In this document: piece after piece, positions 56,027-64,000 of the stretch
How the letters are laid out: each line of letters opens with the position of its first letter
How positions within the stretch are numbered: the stretch's first letter is position 1
NCBI RefSeq assembly: GCF_000308835.1
Contig: NZ_BAGN01000069.1
Location: forward strand, 1 to 64,000
Direction: 5' to 3'
Length of the DNA stretch: 64,000 nucleotides
Source: Nocardia vinacea NBRC 16497
GTDB taxonomy: Bacteria; Actinomycetota; Actinomycetes; Mycobacteriales; Mycobacteriaceae
Notes under the pieces: generated by a model
What the model was told of the DNA's origin: nothing
The model's input: only the letters and a program-made list of their open reading frames with translations
Databases searched by the model: none
Translations under genes and position numbers: made by a program

Positions 56027-57169
56027 CTACGGCACGGGTTTCGGCGGCAACGCCGGAACCTCGCCGTAGCTGCTCGGGTACGGACCGGCCGATGGCGTAC
56101 CAGTCGGTCGGTTCGGTCGCCAGAACAGCTTGCCGTGCCTGCTGCGGTCGCGCAGGGCCCACATCCGCCAGGTCAGCACCGGATGCGAGGACATGGCATT
56201 GCTGATCCAGACGAAGAAGCCCTTCTCGACCGCGGCCCGATCGGCCATCTCATCGAAGCCGACCAACTTGTTCAGGTACTTGCCCGCGGCGAGGGTGCCC
56301 ATGGCGCCGGGTGCGCCGACGTGCCGGTTGCAGTAGCCGTGGTTGTCGGCGGTGTACTCCTGGGACCGGATCAGCGAGCTGCCGATGATGGGCAGCGACG
56401 GTGCCACGAACATGCCGAGCTGACGCCAGTACGAGGTATGCCCGGCCGCGATATGTCCGACCTCGTGACCGATGATGAAGGCGAGAGCCTCGGGTTCGCG
56501 TGCGGCGCCGCCGATTTCGAACAGGTCGCTGTAGACCGCGACATAGCGCCGGAACCCGTGACCGGAGGCGAAGGCATTGATCTGGCCGTTGCCGAGCACG
56601 ACGTATGCGTCCGGCACTTTGGCCAGCCCGAATCGGGCCGCCGCCTCGACCACCAGCTGATAGCCCTCCGGAAACTGGGTCGGCGACATCTTGACGCCGT
56701 TGACCCGCATGGCCGCGTATCCCATACCGCGCAGGAACCACACCACGATCGGTGCGAAGACCAGGATGATCAGGTAGATATTCGGCTGCTTCCCATCCAG
56801 CACGAGATCGATGCACACCGCCACCGCGATCAGCATCGCGAACGTGGTGATCACACAGACGACGACCAGCAGCGGAATCTCCCACGGGTGCCGTGCGGGC
56901 ATGCCGTACGGGGACAGGCCGCGCGGCTGCCGCTGCGGGGGCGTACCGGGCGGGACCGGAGCCACACCGTATCCGTACGGCGCGGGCCCGTAGTGGGGTG
57001 TGGGGAATCCGGGGTACGGCGCGGCGGGGTATTGCGGCGACGATGGGTACTGCGGCGAAGTGTTCGGTGTGCCGGTCGCGTCCTGAGCCTGCGCCCATCC
57101 GCCGAGAGCGGGATAGGGATCGGCGGGTCCGCCCGGCTGCTGGGGCGGCTGGGAGTCGTGCGGCTGCAT
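56027..57169 (-). CDS. M48-family membrane metallopeptidase with Pro/Tyr-rich N-terminus
   Basis: 380 residues. Residues 1-100 are Pro/Gln/Tyr-rich and disordered, then two membrane helices (LLVVVCVITTFAMLIAVAV and a second), then the catalytic domain with HEVGH (about residue 235) and the downstream Glu in RSQEYTADNHG. It resembles HtpX-type proteases for damaged membrane proteins. ATG 57169 is chosen because TAGAGT ends 7 nt before it; ATG 57187 is less likely. Confidence 0.85.
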   Translation of the reverse strand: MQPHDSQPPQQPGGPADPYPALGGWAQAQDATGTPNTSPQYPSSPQYPAAPYPGFPTPHYGPAPYGYGVAPVPPGTPPQRQPRGLSPYGMPARHPWEIPLLVVVCVITTFAMLIAVAVCIDLVLDGKQPNIYLIILVFAPIVVWFLRGMGYAAMRVNGVKMSPTQFPEGYQLVVEAAARFGLAKVPDAYVVLGNGQINAFASGHGFRRYVAVYSDLFEIGGAAREPEALAFIIGHEVGHIAAGHTSYWRQLGMFVAPSLPIIGSSLIRSQEYTADNHGYCNRHVGAPGAMGTLAAGKYLNKLVGFDEMADRAAVEKGFFVWISNAMSSHPVLTWRMWALRDRSRHGKLFWRPNRPTGTPSAGPYPSSYGEVPALPPKPVP

Positions 57170-57565
57170 GCGAAGAACTCTATTCATTTGCTGGGGACGA
57201 GGTTCGGGCTGTTGCCGTGCGGTCGGCAACCGGTGGCCGCGAACACCGCTGACATACCTGTCGATTCGCCGTGGCGGCCAGTGGTGTTAATGCTGGGCCC
57301 GATGGTGCGATATCCGCACGGACGCCGCATCGTTTCGACTCAATGGTTCGGCGCCACGATCACCGGGTCGGGCAGGCACAGGCTGGCCGAGCGGGTCGTC
57401 GGCACCGGTCCTTTACCGGCGGTGAACTTCTGCCACCAACGATCGCGTTGCGGGCCCGTTGCCACGAGGGAGCACAATCCCGAATCGATGGTGTCGCCAG
57501 GTGCACCATGACAGCGGTACCGCCCACCGCGCGGCACGCGAAACACGCCTGACACAATCGCAGCC
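57170..57565. other. intergenic region between M48 peptidase and rpiB
   Basis: 396 bases holding the two divergent promoters at its ends: TAGAGT (57177-57182, minus strand) and CACAAT (57553-57558, plus), each 7 nt from its start codon. No gene seen in between. Confidence 0.5.
57553..57558 (+). promoter_or_regulatory. -10 hexamer of rpiB (leaderless)
   Basis: CACAAT exactly 7 nt before ATG 57566; no ribosome binding site. Confidence 0.45.
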
Positions 57566-58039
57566 ATGCGCGTATACCTGGGTGCCGACCATGCTGGTTT
57601 CGAACTGAAGAATCACGTCAAGGCCCATCTGGAGCAGGCGGGCCACGAGGTCGTCGACTGCGGCGCCCTCGAATACGACGCACTCGACGACTACCCCGCC
57701 TTCTGCATCGAGGCGGCGCGCCGGACCGTCGCCGATCCGGGCAGCCTCGGGCTGGTCTTCGGCGGCAGCGGCAATGGCGAGCAGATCGCGGCGAACAAGG
57801 TGCCCGGTGCCCGCTGCGCCCTGGCCTGGAGCGTGGAGACCGCCCAGCTGGCCCGTGAGCACAACAATGCCCAGCTGATCGGCATCGGCGGCCGCATGCA
57901 CTCCACCGAGGAGGCGCTGGCGATCGTGGACGCGTTCGTCTCGACCAAATGGTCCGAGGAGCCGCGCCACCAGCGCCGCATCGATATCCTGGCCGATTAC
58001 GAGAAGACCGGTGTGGCCCCGGCCGTTCCGGCCTACTGA
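57566..58039 (+). CDS. rpiB: ribose-5-phosphate isomerase B
   Basis: 157 residues. GADHAGFELKNHVKAHL start, VFGGSGNGEQIAANKVPG phosphate loop and REHNNAQLIGIGGR block are RpiB signatures; Ser in GGSGNGE replaces the E. coli Cys as in mycobacterial enzymes. Interconverts ribose-5-phosphate and ribulose-5-phosphate. Orthologue of Rv2465c, 74 bp before nei. Confidence 0.93.
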   Translation: MRVYLGADHAGFELKNHVKAHLEQAGHEVVDCGALEYDALDDYPAFCIEAARRTVADPGSLGLVFGGSGNGEQIAANKVPGARCALAWSVETAQLAREHNNAQLIGIGGRMHSTEEALAIVDAFVSTKWSEEPRHQRRIDILADYEKTGVAPAVPAY

Positions 58040-58113
58040 GCGCGTAATCCGTCGTCCCGCAATGCGACCCGGGTGCATCGGGTCGCATCGGCGACGGAAC
58101 AGGGAGGATGTCC

Positions 58114-58929
58114 GTGCCTGAGGGGCATACGCTGCATCGGCTCGCACGGCTGCACCAGCGACGCTTTGCCGGGGGAGTGGTGCGCGTCTCCAGTCCGCAG
58201 GGCAAGTTCGCCTCCGGTGCCGCGCGCATCGACGGACAGGCGCTGACGCGAGCCGAGGCGTGGGGCAAACACCTTCTGCACCACTACGAGTCGGGTCTGG
58301 TGGTACATGTACATCTCGGGTTGTACGGGGTGTTCACCGAGGTGCCGCTGCCGATGGGTGAGCCGGTCGGACAGGTACGGATGCGGATCGTCGGTGACGC
58401 GTCGGCCGATGATCGCCTGTACGGCACCGATTTGCGCGGCCCGACCGCCTGCGAGGTGTACACCCACGCCGAGGTGACGGCGCTGACCGAGCGACTCGGC
58501 CCGGATCCGCTGCGCCGTGGCGCCGATCCCGAACGGGCCTGGCGGCGAATTCATCGCTCGCGCAGGCCGATCGGCGCACTGCTGATGGATCAGCAGGTGC
58601 TCGCGGGTGTCGGAAATGTGTATCGCGCGGAACTGTTATTCCGGCACGGCATTTCGCCACACCGACCGGGCACCGCGCTCACTGCCGACGAGTGGGACGC
58701 GATGTGGACCGATCTGGTCGCGCTGATGCGGGTGGGCGTGCGGGTCGGCAAGATGGTCGTCGTCCGCCCCGAACACGACCACGGCGAACCGTCCTACGCG
58801 GCCGACCGCCCACGCACCTACGTCTACCGCCGCCCCGGCGCACCCTGCCGCCTCTGCGGCACCCCCGTCGCGCACAGTGTGCTGGAGGGCCGAAATCTCT
58901 TCTGGTGCCCCACCTGTCAGGTCAGCTGA
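58114..58929 (+). CDS. nei: Fpg/Nei-family DNA glycosylase (Rv2464c-like)
   Basis: 271 residues. The catalytic N-terminus must be Pro right after the initiator; GTG 58114 gives M-PEGHTLHRLA, while ATG 58108 would bury it, and GGGAGG is 7 nt from the GTG. QQVLAGVGNVYRAE is the helix-two-turn-helix, and two CxxC pairs (CRLC, CPTC) make the zinc finger. Removes oxidised bases and nicks DNA. Length and context match Rv2464c. Confidence 0.9.
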   Translation: MPEGHTLHRLARLHQRRFAGGVVRVSSPQGKFASGAARIDGQALTRAEAWGKHLLHHYESGLVVHVHLGLYGVFTEVPLPMGEPVGQVRMRIVGDASADDRLYGTDLRGPTACEVYTHAEVTALTERLGPDPLRRGADPERAWRRIHRSRRPIGALLMDQQVLAGVGNVYRAELLFRHGISPHRPGTALTADEWDAMWTDLVALMRVGVRVGKMVVVRPEHDHGEPSYAADRPRTYVYRRPGAPCRLCGTPVAHSVLEGRNLFWCPTCQVS

Positions 58930-58938
58930 ACCTCAGCG

Positions 58939-59397
58939 CTACCGGAAGTAGCGGTGCACCATCTGGGCGATGCATACCGGTTTGTCGGCGCCTTCGCGTT
59001 CCATGACGGCATCGACGGTGACTTGGACCGCGCCGTCGCCGAGGTCGGTGGCGTCGGCGAGGGTGGCGGTGAGGCGGACCTTGGAGCCGGCGGGGACGGG
59101 GGCTGGGAAGCGGACCTTGTTGAGGCCGTAATTGATTGCCATGCCACGGTTTTCGATGACGAGGATTTCCGACCAGAGTGGGATGAGTAGCGACAGGGTC
59201 AGGTAGCCGTGGGCGATGGTACCGCCGAAGGGGCCGGTCTTCGCGCGTTCGACATCGACATGGATCCACTGCTCGTCGTGGGTGGCCTCGGCGAACATGT
59301 CGATATCGCGCTGCGGGATCTCGAGCCAGTCGCTGGTGCCGAGGTCGGTGCCGATCAGGTCGAGTAGGTCGGTGGGTTTGTCGACGGTGGTCGCCAT
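58939..59397 (-). CDS. MaoC-like (R)-enoyl-CoA hydratase
   Basis: 152-residue hotdog protein: FAEATHDEQWIHVD holds the catalytic Asp and His, and GTIAHGYLTLSL the oxyanion helix. Hydrates trans-2-enoyl-CoA. AAGGAG precedes ATG 59397. Last gene of a left-running operon, 27 bp after the CoA ligase. Confidence 0.88.
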   Translation of the reverse strand: MATTVDKPTDLLDLIGTDLGTSDWLEIPQRDIDMFAEATHDEQWIHVDVERAKTGPFGGTIAHGYLTLSLLIPLWSEILVIENRGMAINYGLNKVRFPAPVPAGSKVRLTATLADATDLGDGAVQVTVDAVMEREGADKPVCIAQMVHRYFR

Positions 59398-59424
59398 GTG
59401 GTGCGCTCCTTCGGTTGTTGTGGA

Positions 59425-60933
59425 TTACGGTGTCAGCCCGCGCATTTGGCGAGCGTCGTCGCGGAGCAGCAGGCGCTGGAGCTTGCCGAGGGCGTTGCGG
59501 GGCAACTGCTCGCGGAAGACGTAGTACTTCGGGATCTTGTATCGGGCGAGATTTGCTTCGAGATGGGTGCGAATCGCGTCTTCGTCGATGTCGTGACCGG
59601 CGCGGACGACGATGAACGCCAATCCGACCTCACCCCAGCGCTCGTCCGGCACGGCGACCACCGCGCAGTCGCCGACGCCGTCCAGGCGACAGATGGCCGC
59701 CTCGACCTCGACGGGGTAGATGTTCTCGCCACCGGAGATGATCATGTCTTTGACGCGGTCGACGATGTGCGCCCAGCCGTCATCGTCGATGCGGACGATA
59801 TCGCCGGTGCGGAACCAGCCGTCGATGAACGCCTGTTCGGTGGCATCGGGTCGATTCCAGTATCCGGCAAAGACGTTGGGGCCCTTGACGAGTAGTTCGC
59901 CCTGTCCGGGTCCCTCGATGATCTCGCCGGTCGGGGTGAGCAACGCGACATCGGTGAAGAAGTGCGGAACACCCGCGGATACCGGATGTGCGTCGGCACC
60001 GTGGCGCAGCGCCATGAGCACGCCGGGTGCCGCCTCGGTCATACCGTAGCCCTGTAGGGCCTGGATGCCGCGGGCCAGCCACGCCTTGGCCACGTGTTCG
60101 AGGACCGGGGACCCGCCGAAGGCGACGCAGCGGACACTCGACAGATCGGTGGTCTCCCACTCGGGCGCCTCGCACAGCATTTTCAGCATGGTCGGGGCGA
60201 GCGGGAAAGCTGTGGCCCGTTGGCGCTCGATGGTGGCGAGGAACTCGCTGGGATCGAATTTAGGTATGACAACGACTGTTCCGCCCGCGTAGAGGGTCGG
60301 CAGTGTGATCTGGCCCAGGCCGAGTACGTGGAACAGCGGCGCGGAACACAGGCTGACATCGTCGCGGCCGAGACTGAAGTGGGCGAACTGGTTGAGGGTG
60401 TTCCAGACGATATTGCCGTGGGTGAGCACGGCGCCCTTGGGGCGGCCGGTGGTGCCGGAGGTGTAGAGGATCAATGCGGGGTCGTCGAGTCCGACCGCGT
60501 GGGCGGGCGGTGTTCGGCCCGTGTGTTCGGCAATCGTGTTCTCGTACTCCTCGCCCAGCTGCAGCAGGTGCGGAGTGGCGGAGCTTCGTGCGAGCGCATC
60601 GGTGTCGGCACCGGTGACGAACACCGCTGGGTCGGCATCGTCGAGCAGACCGGCGATCTCCGCAGCCGCCAGCCGGGTGTTGAGTGCGACGAAGATGGCA
60701 CCGAGATGCATTGTGGCGAAAAGAGTTTCGAAGGTCGCTATATCATTGTGCCCCAGGTAGGCGACCCGGTCGCCCGGCACTACGCCGAAGTCGGCGAGTG
60801 CCGCGGCGAGGGCGTCCACGCGATCGGCGAGGGTGGCGTAGTCGACGCGGCGGTCCTGTTGGATCAAAGCGATGGCATCGGGCTCCATCCGGGCCCGCCG
60901 ACGCGGCCACGAGCCGATTCCCTGATCCATCAT
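59425..60933 (-). CDS. fatty-acid/carboxylate--CoA ligase (FadD-type)
   Basis: 502 residues of the AMP-forming superfamily: LILYTSGTTGRPKGAVLTH (P-loop), GYGMTEAAPG, DGWFRTGDIVRIDDDGW and ISGGENIYPVEVE, with the C-terminal lysine region PRNALGKLQR. Activates an acid as acyl-AMP then acyl-CoA. ATG 60933 overlaps the amidohydrolase stop (ATGA). Chain length not readable. Confidence 0.9.
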   Translation of the reverse strand: MMDQGIGSWPRRRARMEPDAIALIQQDRRVDYATLADRVDALAAALADFGVVPGDRVAYLGHNDIATFETLFATMHLGAIFVALNTRLAAAEIAGLLDDADPAVFVTGADTDALARSSATPHLLQLGEEYENTIAEHTGRTPPAHAVGLDDPALILYTSGTTGRPKGAVLTHGNIVWNTLNQFAHFSLGRDDVSLCSAPLFHVLGLGQITLPTLYAGGTVVVIPKFDPSEFLATIERQRATAFPLAPTMLKMLCEAPEWETTDLSSVRCVAFGGSPVLEHVAKAWLARGIQALQGYGMTEAAPGVLMALRHGADAHPVSAGVPHFFTDVALLTPTGEIIEGPGQGELLVKGPNVFAGYWNRPDATEQAFIDGWFRTGDIVRIDDDGWAHIVDRVKDMIISGGENIYPVEVEAAICRLDGVGDCAVVAVPDERWGEVGLAFIVVRAGHDIDEDAIRTHLEANLARYKIPKYYVFREQLPRNALGKLQRLLLRDDARQMRGLTP

Positions 60934-61805
60934 GTCGTCCTCAACCCCAATGCGGTGATGGCGTTTTCACGCAGGATCAGGGGCCGGACCTCGTCCTTGA
61001 TATCGAGTTGCTCGAAGTCCTTCATCCACCGATCGGGGGATATGAGCGGAAAGTCGGAGCCGAACAACACCTTTCGTTTGAGCAGGCTGTTGGCGTACTT
61101 GACCAGTTGCGGCGGAAAGTATTTCGGCGACCACCCGGAAAGATCGATATAGACGTTGGGTTTGTGGGTGGCCACGGCCAGCGCTTCGTCCTGCCAGGGA
61201 AACGACGGGTGCGCGATGATGATCGTCAGATCCGGAAAGTCGACCGCCACATCGTCGAGCAGCATGGGGTTGGAGTACTTGAGCCGGATGCCGCCGCCAC
61301 CGGGGAGTCCCGATCCGATTCCGGTCTGACCGGAGTGGAACAGGGCAGGCACCCCGAGTTCGCTGATGGTCTCGTAGAGCGGGTAGGCGGCATGATCGTC
61401 GGGCCGGAAAGCCTGCACGCTCGGATGGAATTTGAAGCCGCGGACCCCGTGCTCGACGACCAGCCGCCGGGCTTCGGCCAGTCCTGCCTTTCCTCTGGCC
61501 GGATCGATGCTGGCGAACGGGATGAGGACGTCGCTGTGCGCGGCGGCCGCGGTGGCGATGTCTTCATTGCTGATCCGCCGGTGGCCGAGTGCGGCTTCGG
61601 CGTCGACGGTGAATACGACCGCGGCCATGCGGCGTTCCCGGTAGTAGGCGGCCATCTCGTCGATGGTCGGCGGGCCGGATTCGGCGCCGAAGTAGGCGTC
61701 GGCACCTGCCCGGAGCTGGTCCGGTAGCGAATAGTGGCCGCAGCCATCGGTTTCGGCGTGCGTGTGCACGTCGATCGCGACGAGTTGGTCCAGGTCCAGA
61801 CTCAT
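60930..61805 (-). CDS. amidohydrolase-2 (ACMSD-like) family protein
   Basis: 291 residues, TIM barrel of the amidohydrolase_2 group: AIDVHTHAE metal site at the start, GFKFHPSVQAF, IIIAHPSFPW and FGSDFPLISPD with the metal-binding Asp. Members are decarboxylases or hydratases/hydrolases of ring-derived acids. Overlaps both neighbours by 4 bp. Points to breakdown of a cyclic compound; substrate unknown. Confidence 0.85.
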   Translation of the reverse strand: MSLDLDQLVAIDVHTHAETDGCGHYSLPDQLRAGADAYFGAESGPPTIDEMAAYYRERRMAAVVFTVDAEAALGHRRISNEDIATAAAAHSDVLIPFASIDPARGKAGLAEARRLVVEHGVRGFKFHPSVQAFRPDDHAAYPLYETISELGVPALFHSGQTGIGSGLPGGGGIRLKYSNPMLLDDVAVDFPDLTIIIAHPSFPWQDEALAVATHKPNVYIDLSGWSPKYFPPQLVKYANSLLKRKVLFGSDFPLISPDRWMKDFEQLDIKDEVRPLILRENAITALGLRTT

Positions 61806-62725
61806 GACAGCTGCTGCGCGGTGGTCGGGATCTTGGGCAGCGGGATGCCGTAGGTTTCGAGCTGCTCACCGATCGAGGAGTCGAACGCCTCGGCGATCGC
61901 GTCGGCGGTCCAGCCGCCGTCGAGGAAGGCGCTGCGGATTTCGCTCGGATGCGACCAGAGCGACAACCGGTCGCCGCCGATCCCGATGCATTGGCCCGTG
62001 ATCTCGGCGGACGCGTCGGAGGCCAGGAAAACCACCAGCCCGGCGACATCCTCCGGGGTGCCGAACGACGCCGCGCGGCGCACCACCGAGGGGATCGGCT
62101 CACCATTCTTCATTCCCTCGACATAAGGGGCGAGGAAGGGAATGGTCTCGGTCATCGCGGTCGCCGCGTTGGGGATGATCGCATTGACCGTGACTCCGGC
62201 CTTCGCACATTCCATCGCCCACGTGCGCGCCATCGCCGCGATACCGGCTTTGGCTGCCGCATAGTTGGTTTGGCCGAAATTGCCACGCTGCCCGGCGGGG
62301 GATCCGGCGAGCACGACCCGCCCGCCGTGACCGGCCTGACGGAAGTGTTTGACCGCTTCCCGAACGCAGGTGAAGGTGCCGCGCAGATGGACGTGGATGA
62401 CGGCGTCGAAGTCGTCGTCGGACATATTCCACAGCACCTTGTCGCGCAGGATGCCCGCATTGGTCACCATCGCATCCAGTCGCCCGAACGCGTCGACGGC
62501 CGCCGCGACCAGTGTCTGCGCGGCCTCGGTGGTGCCGACGGCGACCGGTACCGCGAGTGCCCGACCGCCGGTTTCGGCGATTTCGGCGGCGGCCTTCTCG
62601 GCGCGGTCGGCGGCCACGTCGTTGACCACGACGGCCGCGCCGGCGGCGGCCAAAGCCTTGGCGTAGGCGAGGCCGAGACCCTGGCCGCTGCCGGTGACTA
62701 TGGCGACTTTGCCGGTGAGATCCAT
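61802..62725 (-). CDS. short-chain dehydrogenase (HSD17B4-like)
   Basis: 307 residues. GSGQGLGLAYAKALAAAGAAVVVNDV is the NAD motif, NAGILRD, Ser in VVLAGSPAG and YAAAKAG the catalytic set. The C-terminal extension of about 60 residues is seen in 3-hydroxyacyl-CoA dehydrogenases of steroid/fatty acid catabolism. AAAGGA is 9 nt before ATG 62725; TTG 62731 is an alternative. Confidence 0.87.
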   Translation of the reverse strand: MDLTGKVAIVTGSGQGLGLAYAKALAAAGAAVVVNDVAADRAEKAAAEIAETGGRALAVPVAVGTTEAAQTLVAAAVDAFGRLDAMVTNAGILRDKVLWNMSDDDFDAVIHVHLRGTFTCVREAVKHFRQAGHGGRVVLAGSPAGQRGNFGQTNYAAAKAGIAAMARTWAMECAKAGVTVNAIIPNAATAMTETIPFLAPYVEGMKNGEPIPSVVRRAASFGTPEDVAGLVVFLASDASAEITGQCIGIGGDRLSLWSHPSEIRSAFLDGGWTADAIAEAFDSSIGEQLETYGIPLPKIPTTAQQLS

Positions 62726-62750
62726 ATGCAATGTTCCTTTCGAAGGGGGG

Positions 62751-63851
62751 TCAGAAGATGAGGACGGGTTTGATCGCCTTGCCCGAGGTCATATCCGCAA
62801 CGGCCTGCCCGATATCGTCGAATGGGTACCGGGTGATCAGCTTGTCGATCGGGAGCCGCCCGTTGCGCACCAGCGACACCAAAGCCGGTATGGCGGTGCG
62901 GGTTTCGTTATCGCCCAGGGTGAGTCCGACGACCTTGCGGCCCGGCAGCATGGCGTTGACGTCGAGCGCCACCTCGGCGCCGAACGGTGGTGCGCCGACG
63001 ATGACCAGCGTGCCGCGCGCGGCGAGGACATCCGCGCCGGTGCGCAGCACGGCGGTACTGCCGGTGGTTTCCACGACGGCGTCGGCGCCACCGGTGATTT
63101 CGGCGATCGCGGTGGCGACATCGGCCGTCGTCGCATCGATGATGTGCGTGGCGCCGAGTTCCCGGGCCAGTTCGAGACGTTCGGCGATCTTGTCGACGGC
63201 GATGATCGTCGTGGCCGGTGACAGGGTGGCCGCCATAATCGCGGACAATCCGACCGCACCGGCGCCGAGTACGACAACGCTCGAGCCCGGGCGGGGCTGT
63301 ACGACATTCCAGATCGCGCCGACACCGGTCTGGACTCCGCACCCGAGCGGGGCAATCGATTCCAGTGGCACATCGGGGTCGACGACGATCATGCTGCGCT
63401 CGTCGACGAGCGCGAGTCGACTGAACGACGACTGCCCGAAGAAGTGCCCGCCCATGGGTGCGTTGTCGCGGGTGATGGTGTGGCTGTCATCGGCTCGCGC
63501 ACCGCCGATCAGGTTGAGCGGCAACCAGGTCGCGCAATAGGCCGGGTGGCCGTCGCGACAATTCGTGCACGCTCCGCACGAGGTGAACGACAGCAATACG
63601 TGATCACCGGGTACGACACCGGTGACTTCGGATCCGACGCGTTCGACGATGCCCGCGCCTTCGTGACCGAGGACGCCGGGAAGTGGGAACGGCAGTCCGC
63701 CACTGGCGACGCCCAGGTCGGTGTGGCAGACGCCGGCCGCGACCATGCGCACGATCGCCTCGTGCGGTCGCGGTTCATCGAGTTCGATCGCGGAGAGGGT
63801 GAACGGCGCACCGCCGGATTCGACGACGGCTGCCCAGGTGGTGGTGGTCAT
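62751..63851 (-). CDS. zinc-dependent alcohol dehydrogenase (aryl/class III type)
   Basis: 366 residues. Catalytic zinc: GVCHTDLG and GHEGAG; structural zinc: CGACTNCRDGHPAYC (four Cys); NAD motif LGAGAVGLSAIMAA. Oxidises a primary or aryl alcohol. AAGGACACC precedes ATG 63851. Directly after an aldehyde dehydrogenase gene, so alcohol to acid conversion is likely, feeding the CoA ligase downstream. Confidence 0.9.
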   Translation of the reverse strand: MTTTTWAAVVESGGAPFTLSAIELDEPRPHEAIVRMVAAGVCHTDLGVASGGLPFPLPGVLGHEGAGIVERVGSEVTGVVPGDHVLLSFTSCGACTNCRDGHPAYCATWLPLNLIGGARADDSHTITRDNAPMGGHFFGQSSFSRLALVDERSMIVVDPDVPLESIAPLGCGVQTGVGAIWNVVQPRPGSSVVVLGAGAVGLSAIMAATLSPATTIIAVDKIAERLELARELGATHIIDATTADVATAIAEITGGADAVVETTGSTAVLRTGADVLAARGTLVIVGAPPFGAEVALDVNAMLPGRKVVGLTLGDNETRTAIPALVSLVRNGRLPIDKLITRYPFDDIGQAVADMTSGKAIKPVLIF

Positions 63852-63870
63852 GCTAGGTGTCCTTGCGGAT

Positions 63871-64000
63871 TCAATCGAGTGCGATGACAACGGATTTGAC
63901 CTTGGTGTAGGACGCGAGGGCCTCGGGTCCGTATTCACGTCCGAAGCCGGAGTCCTTGACACCGCCGAACGGCATGGCCGGGTCGAGCATCGCCCAGTCG
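63871..64000 (-). CDS. aldehyde dehydrogenase, C-terminal end only
   Basis: The last 42 codons before TGA 63871 read [20 protein letters not shown] and then a short tail, the standard C-terminus of NAD-dependent aldehyde dehydrogenases. The catalytic Cys lies outside the window. 19 bp ahead of the alcohol dehydrogenase gene in the same operon. Confidence 0.88.
   Translation of the reverse strand, partial: DWAMLDPAMPFGGVKDSGFGREYGPEALASYTKVKSVVIALD

Overview
The window is 64 kb of a high-GC actinomycete chromosome, most likely Nocardia or a close relative. Pointers are a mycolate-reductase-like gene (mycolic-acid bacteria), a mycothiol-dependent DsbA-like protein, an actinobacterial aa3 oxidase subunit (CtaJ), an NAD-dependent giant glutamate dehydrogenase, frequent GTG/TTG starts and many candidate leaderless genes. 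From about 32 to 59 kb the gene content matches, from memory, the Mycobacterium tuberculosis Rv2464c-Rv2478c block (nei/fpg, rpiB, Rv2466c, pepN, DUF5130, ctaJ, HNH nuclease, glbO, aglA, Rv2474c, thioesterase, gdh, ettA, ssb), with extra genes inserted.

Layout. 1-11.8 kb: lysA-like decarboxylase (cut by the window edge), cmrA-like reductase, fadH with a PadR regulator, an MFS transporter, then a TetR (DesT-like) repressor divergent from a three-gene acyl-CoA desaturase operon, and small DUF proteins. 11.9-16 kb: an ABC-2 exporter (ATPase and two permeases) back to back with a solitary ectB-type aminotransferase, then an L,D-transpeptidase-like lipoprotein. 16.8-22.3 kb: small membrane and secreted proteins, then a D-amino-acid oxidase divergent from an asparagine-type permease (ansP). 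22.4-28.4 kb: an accessory segment bracketed by the ansP 3' end and a decayed second ansP 3' end; it holds an SDR/NTF2-like/zinc-dehydrogenase operon with an IclR regulator, a truncated VOC gene and an XRE regulator with two divergent unknown genes. A tRNA-Arg(UCU) follows.

28.9-41.8 kb: CopD-CtaG fusion, threonine-dehydratase-like enzyme, ssb paralogue, ettA, a 1 kb gap with a broken gene and a duplicated promoter/start module, then gdh, thioesterase and an Rv2474c-like gene. 42-48 kb: azlCD with its XRE-cupin regulator, HNH nuclease, glbO, aglA, ctaJ, DUF5130. 48-59 kb: pepN, purC, NUDIX, an ECF sigma factor with a DGPF protein, a ferredoxin-reductase-type flavoprotein, Rv2466c-like, M48 peptidase, rpiB, nei. 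58.9-64 kb: a left-running catabolic operon (MaoC, FadD, amidohydrolase, SDR, alcohol dehydrogenase, aldehyde dehydrogenase cut by the window edge).

The most unusual signal is a repeat of about 65-80 bp, seen in four states (42.4, 47.01 and 47.15 kb, and a remnant at 31.0 kb). It encodes a short peptide whose stop codon overlaps the next gene's start codon and ends in a GAGGCGCAG-type stretch that can act as ribosome binding site. It links aglA to ctaJ and azlC to azlD by chains of overlapping ORFs. A second signal is a 28-bp sequence duplicated 234 bp apart upstream of gdh, each copy behind a -10 hexamer placed exactly 7 nt before an in-frame GTG. All assignments rest on reading the sequence and on memory of protein families; no database search was run.
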